From: Acanthopleura granulata
Lineage: Eukaryota > Mollusca > Polyplacophora > Chitonida > Chitonidae
Direction of reading: 5' to 3'
Length of the DNA: 64,000 nucleotides
Assembly: GCA_016165875.1 (NCBI GenBank)
Contig: JABBOT010000080.1
Coordinates: 8,972,172 to 9,036,171, forward strand
Numbering within the stretch: position 1 is the stretch's first letter; every line of letters begins with the position of its first letter. Shown piece after piece: positions 59,301 through 64,000 of the stretch. A program made the translations under genes and the position numbers. The notes beneath the pieces were generated by a model. It saw only the letters and a program-made list of their open reading frames with translations. It made no database searches and was not told the origin of the DNA.

Positions 59301-62300
59301 GACTGTCTTTCCATTTCTACATCTAAAATGCAATACCATTGCAGAAGAATAATTTTTGTACATGAAATACTTTAATAGGAGACCCTATTCTATGCCCAAA
59401 AGCTCTGATACCAAGACTTAAAATAAAAAATCCAGACTGACTGGTAGCTTTATTTCCAATAACCATACAACAACTACATACATCTGAAGGGTAAAATGGA
59501 AGTTTAAGGATGCAGCCAGTAAAAAAAAATAGAAAAAATGAAAACATTTCGGAACAAATTGTGGCTGTAAATCTTATAACGATCAATAAGATTATATTAA
59601 AAAAGAAACGTGTGATACAATTTCTGTCACATCATATTGAGATTGAAGATCATCGCTGAAGACTAAAGCCTTCTCCAGGACTTCAACTTAAAATCAAGCA
59701 CAAAATATTCTTGAAAGTTAAGTCTGAAAGGTCTTTCTTTGTGACTTTCAAACTTCTCTCTGCAAAAATCAAAATCTAAGCATGTCAAATGAAGCAAACC
59801 ATATAACATAACAATAAAAATGTTATTCCAAAACTTATTTAACAGACACTATTTTCACCAAATCATTTCTAATTTTGTTCCTGCTAAAAAAAAAGTTCTT
59901 AAATTTTATTCACAAAATATTTGGTCAAACATTAAAACAATTCAAAAGTAAAATACTGAACAAATATTTTAGTTTATCAATACATTATATATGCCATTTC
60001 TCAGAGATCTAAATTTAATCCATTACTTACAAAGCAGAAAATAAAAAAAGTTCAGATCTCTTAACACTACTCGGTACAATTCCCATTATGAGGAAAATTG
60101 TATATTTATCTTAAAAAAATGTCAGACTTAAAACAATATTTTGACCAATAAAAATGTGTAATGCCTAGGCAAAGCCTACCTGAGTAGAGGTTTTGTATAT
60201 GTTGAGAGAATGCTCCCCTTGACAGTGCTGTACAAGATCCCAGGCATTCAAGAAGGTCAGAGAACAGTTGGCACAGTTAAGTGGGGATGGCTCTAGATCT
60301 AAGGCAGCAACCATAAACATAAAAAAACTCACCATAAAAATCTTTCAATAAAAAAAAAATAAAAAAATAAAAAAAAAAATAAAAAAAAAATAAAAAAATA
60401 TCGGCTGCGCATTTGAGACTAGGCATTAAAGGAAAAAAATTCAGGTTAGTTTAATAGGTCCTATTTTCAGATAAAAGAAGTTCTTGTTTCAGAATATTTA
60501 CTCAAAATTCCCAAATACCATAAGCAGGTAAATACTTCAAAATTTTTTCTCATCTTTTCAGGTAAAAAAAAAAAAAAAGTTTTTGTTTCCAAATATTTTT
60601 TCAAAAGTCCCATATCCCATTGTAATTAAATATTTCACCTGGAAAATCCACAGGCTTACCCTCCCAAAATAAAAAAATTTATATAAAAACTGCTGAGAAA
60701 GTGAAACATGTATTTAAACCCAGGTAAACAGCATTAGTCTATTTCTTTTATATATGGATTATATCGATAAGACTGAAAATTATGCCTTAACAATAGAAAA
60801 ACCTTCCAAATCTTATTCAGCAGTGCAAAAAGTTCTAAAGTCAAACATTTATTGAAAACGAGCTACTTGCACCGAAATAAAATTCCAAACATTTTCAATG
60901 GTCACACTGGGCCTGGTTTGTTGATTAATCTGTTACATATGTAGGTGCTCAATATCACCAGTTTAGTAGTCAAAAATGATTATTTTAATTTCCAGAACTG
61001 GGTTGTGGATCAACCATGTCTTGCAGCTATGTGTAATCCTCCTACCTTTATTAGTGGGCGACTGACACTTGCAGTTTGTCTTGACCACACATGCCACCTT
61101 CTTATGCATGGCCAGTCTGTGGACATTCGGAAACATGGCCCGACATCTTCCGCATATCAAAATGTCCCCTGAAGCTGTAAAAGACAACAATAACACTGTG
61201 TTAAGGGAACTCTGTCAAATCGTTAGCAATTCCTGAACACGGGTATCATGAAGTTGACTAAGTAATTTGAGCTGTCTCATTAAAGCTCCGTACACACGAG
61301 GGCTTAAGGCACAACTCAACCGATCTTATCGAGTTGGTTCCAGTCTCCGATTGACATGCCACTTTAAAGTAACAACTGTGGTACAACTCCTATTCAGTCC
61401 CGTCACTATCGCATGTATTTGAGCACTTAACGCCCAAAGCAACCAGGAGTTGTGCCAGAGTCCAGCTGATTTACAGCTCAGTTACATGTACTTATCTTGA
61501 TTATACTGCAAAAATAGACTGTTACAATCTTGGCTACAAGTAGCCAACCGGTCGCGCAAGATCATCACCCATGTACGTACGCTTACTTTTGAGGAAAACT
61601 GAACAGGTTGGTCCAGGGAATCTTTATTACATATTTCAATTGTTCTTTTTGCTCAAAAAATAAAAGGTTCAAAATTTTTTGTTATATATCAAAACATGTA
61701 TCATCAAACACTAACAAGTATTTAAAGTTGTGGAGCCCACGCTTTGTTTGGCGACAGCCGTCTGTGGCTTGGCAGTCTTGGAGACACTTGAGGTCACTGG
61801 TTTCTTGACCACTGTCTTGGTCGTAGTTGCCCCTGGGGTGCTGGAAGATATGGTCACTAAGGTCCTCTTCATGGACGGGTTGGTATCTGTACGAACCTTC
61901 TTGTTTGGAGGTCCGCTACCCTGCCATGAAGGTTTGTTTGGACCAACAATCGGACGAGTGTTACTGTGAAAATAATCAGATATTAAGAATGAGCAAGCTT
62001 AAAGGCCTCAAATCCAACACCCAGAAGCTGGTCATTACTAATACTTGATTTTCTTGAAACACGCACAATGCAGTAATAATCTCATTTATTATGATCTCTT
62101 GAAGTTAATTATTCAATTGCTGACCTGTTTTATACCTTCTATGATAAAGAAGGAGCTTTCCAGTACACACATATGTTAGGAAAAGTCATAGTAGAGAGAA
62201 CAAACAAAAGATTACGTTTCATGAATCCTTCAATGTGGACTTACGGTGCATTGCCCGCTCCTCTCTTCTGTCCTCTGGCACTGGTGTTCTTGGGTTCACT

Positions 62301-62314
62301 GGCAACATTAGCAT
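56356..62314 (-). CDS. Two-zinc-finger protein with BCL11-like N-terminal-type fingers, 3' part
   Basis: Exons 62245-62314, 61716-61963, 61046-61174, 60180-60298 and 56356-56478 join with matching phases (1, 2, 1, 1, 0) and end in TGA. About 229 residues are visible; the 5' part lies beyond the right edge. The sequence is a basic Ser/Thr/Lys-rich region, a C2HC finger (ILICGRCRAMFPNVHRLAMH with C further on), a second C2H2 finger (LNCANCSLTFLNAWDLVQHC..H..NIY) and an acidic tail. The fingers resemble the first two of BCL11A/B (CGQC..F and CTTCKQPFTSAW..LQH), but BCL11's later finger cluster is absent, so this is not a standard BCL11. The 61716 donor (T/GTTAGT) is weak. Nuclear role is inferred. 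Confidence 0.72.
56895..56990 (-). mobile_element. SINE-1 fragment
   Basis: ttggtgtttcaagacgtact, caagaaaatttcaa and ccagcattatggtggaagg; in the last intron of the third gene. Confidence 0.6.
57000..60179 (-). other. Large intron of the third gene, no nested gene seen
   Basis: AT-rich, without recognisable exons, tRNA genes or further SINE copies. Confidence 0.4.
60340..60402. repeat. A-rich low-complexity stretch
   Basis: Runs of 6-10 A separated by single T, about 60 bases. It could be a decayed poly(A) or AAAT-type tail. Confidence 0.7.
60463..60645. repeat. Diverged tandem duplication, about 100 bp per unit
   Basis: ttcttgtttcagaatattta with aaaattcccaaataccataa in the first unit corresponds to tttttgtttccaaatatttt with aaaagtcccatatcccattg in the second. 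Confidence 0.5.
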
Positions 62315-63570
62315 CTGTCGTGGGAACATAAAGGACACGTTTTGGTCAAATAATGTCTTTGAGACCAGATATAACTAAAGACATTTGGTTGAAGTATCCC
62401 AGATATCAGTGTGACATCATGAAACAGTGATTTTGTTAGGATCTGCAACCTATAGGACATTTCAGTGGGATTGAGATTAAAAAATGATTACCAACTAGTG
62501 TGGAATCAGAGCTGAATTAAAATTTGCCTTTATGTTGCTTTATGTAATTATCTATAGATTTCTATAAATACTCACTTAACAGTTTCAGGATTTTGAGAAG
62601 AACAAAAACAAGACTTTTTCAGAAAAAAAAGGGGGAAACCAGTAGCACTGGCTGGCAAAAATTACATTTACAGGTTGGGATAGAATAAAAAGTTAAGAGT
62701 GAACTTGAATCCATAAAACATTTTAACAATGTCATACATACATTACATTTATTAGTGGATTTCAGTGAAAGACTTCACTGAAAAACCTTTCTGTGGTTAT
62801 TTCTCTAAATAAGCCCTGAATTATTATCCCAAGGAGTTACCTTCCTTGTTCAATAATTCACTTGTTATCATTTACTTTCTTTTATTCCAAATTCCTACAG
62901 AGTTGCTAGGATGCCCTAGCGAATATTTAGTTTACTTCTGTGTCTGCTTTACACTAGGCAGGGCCATTTTCTGCTGAAAGTCAGTACTATTTGTGTCCTC
63001 AAAACAGGACCAATGTATGATTTCTTTTTTTCAACGCAACAGCAATGTTCAACGTGACAGCTACAACAGACAGGTTGCCTTTTGCAAAGAAATGGTTTGC
63101 TCTAAGGCAAAGAGAGAAAATAGTGAGCCATGCACTTGGAAGAATCTGTTTACAGCACCAAATTGAGCTTAGTTATATTTCTGTTACTGAAATTGAGATT
63201 TTACAGAACAGAGCAATCCAGCAAATTTCTTTCTCCACGACATGGTGGATCTGGTGAGAGATAAACATACGAGTGCATTATATCCAATCAGATCTGGCAT
63301 TTTACAAAGTTTTGAACCAAGGAGTTCAAGTAATGAACATCATACTGTACCAGTCTTAGACATTTAAAGCTGTGAGGAGCTGGCTGGAATGAACATATTA
63401 CGGTCATCGTTATCTCAGAAAGTCAACACAGATTTTATGCAACAGGTGAATTTATTAGGGGATTGAAAATAAACACTATATGCTAAAAAGGTATGGCCAA
63501 ATGACCGAGATCAACTGGCTCAAATGGGTCATTTAAAAAATTGATAGGACTATGACCGATGACTGACGAA
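62315..63570. other. No feature recognised
   Basis: Presumably an intron or 5' flank of the third gene. No exon with the needed phase was found up to the right edge. Confidence 0.3.
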
Positions 63571-63571
63571 T

Positions 63572-63628
63572 AGTCACAAGTAATAATGACAGTCACAAGT
63601 AATAATGACAGTCAGAAGTAATAATTAC
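63572..63628. repeat. 19-bp tandem repeat, three units
   Basis: agtcacaagtaataatgac twice, then a third unit with two changes. Confidence 0.8.
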
Positions 63629-64000
63629 AGCACAACCTGTAAGGGGCATGCTTATCACTTTCTGTTTATATATCAAACATCACCACAGTTCACCTATTGC
63701 CCACATGTTGCTCAATACTGCTTGACAATATTAACATGTATATATCCAGAGCCTGGAGACGTAGGTAATTTCTGTGTAACTTTCATTCACTACTAAGATG
63801 TAGCAGCCAATAGCATTAGTACATTGTAAACCATTTATAAGTCAGTCAGAGTGACCTCCCCTACGAGCTCTTCACATGCAGGGAGGGCAAAATGCTTGTG
63901 TGGTACTTTTGGCTTGAGTGAGAACCAGCATGGAACAACTTGGAATATTCCCTGTCTGATTTTTTTATACTTTTCTTTTTAGAAGTACATCCTAGGGACA

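Noticed and set aside
63045..63257. 70-codon + frame near the right edge
   Set aside because: No recognisable motif or splice context; likely chance in intronic sequence.

Overview
The window is animal nuclear DNA, most likely from a mollusc or another lophotrochozoan. The evidence is AT-rich sequence, genes split into many short exons with GT..AG introns, many tRNA-derived SINEs with (AAATA)n tails of a kind I associate with molluscs, several small inverted-repeat elements, and invertebrate-like versions of SEL1L3 and CTCF. The phylum is inference. No prokaryotic feature is present. All three genes I can reconstruct are on the minus strand, so the window reads right to left.

1-7.2 kb is repeat-derived: three decayed copies of one composite repeat (blocks A, B and C), a tRNA-like SINE with a poly(A) tail, and a SINE with a TTTA tail. 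At 7.36-7.57 kb there is a 71-codon open frame whose stop overlaps an AATAAA signal; I do not recognise it. From 7.9 to 12.0 kb I see only a small inverted-repeat element.

12.04-34.51 kb is a complete SEL1L3-like gene (sel-1 homolog 3). I pieced together 25 coding exons by hand; the phases agree at every junction and give about 1,095 residues: signal peptide, N-terminal ectodomain, LamG-like region, Sel1 repeats and one C-terminal membrane segment. 38.34-47.07 kb is a CTCF gene of about 1,250 codons. One exon of 933 codons holds all 11 zinc fingers and a SVYDF motif like the cohesin-binding motif of vertebrate CTCF. Its promoter is probably near 49.5-49.7 kb. 56.36-62.31 kb is the 3' part of a third gene, running off the right edge, that encodes a pair of zinc fingers resembling the N-terminal fingers of BCL11 proteins.

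The most unusual pattern is that tandem repeats sit on exon-intron junctions. In SEL1L3, the acceptors of exons 7, 14 and 15 and the donor of exon 17 lie inside tandem duplications, and a 42-bp array starts a few bases past the donor of exon 11. In CTCF, the donor of the penultimate exon is amplified into a 24-bp array in which many copies keep a usable donor in the same reading phase, so the exon could be lengthened in 8-codon steps. This is the best candidate here for something undescribed.
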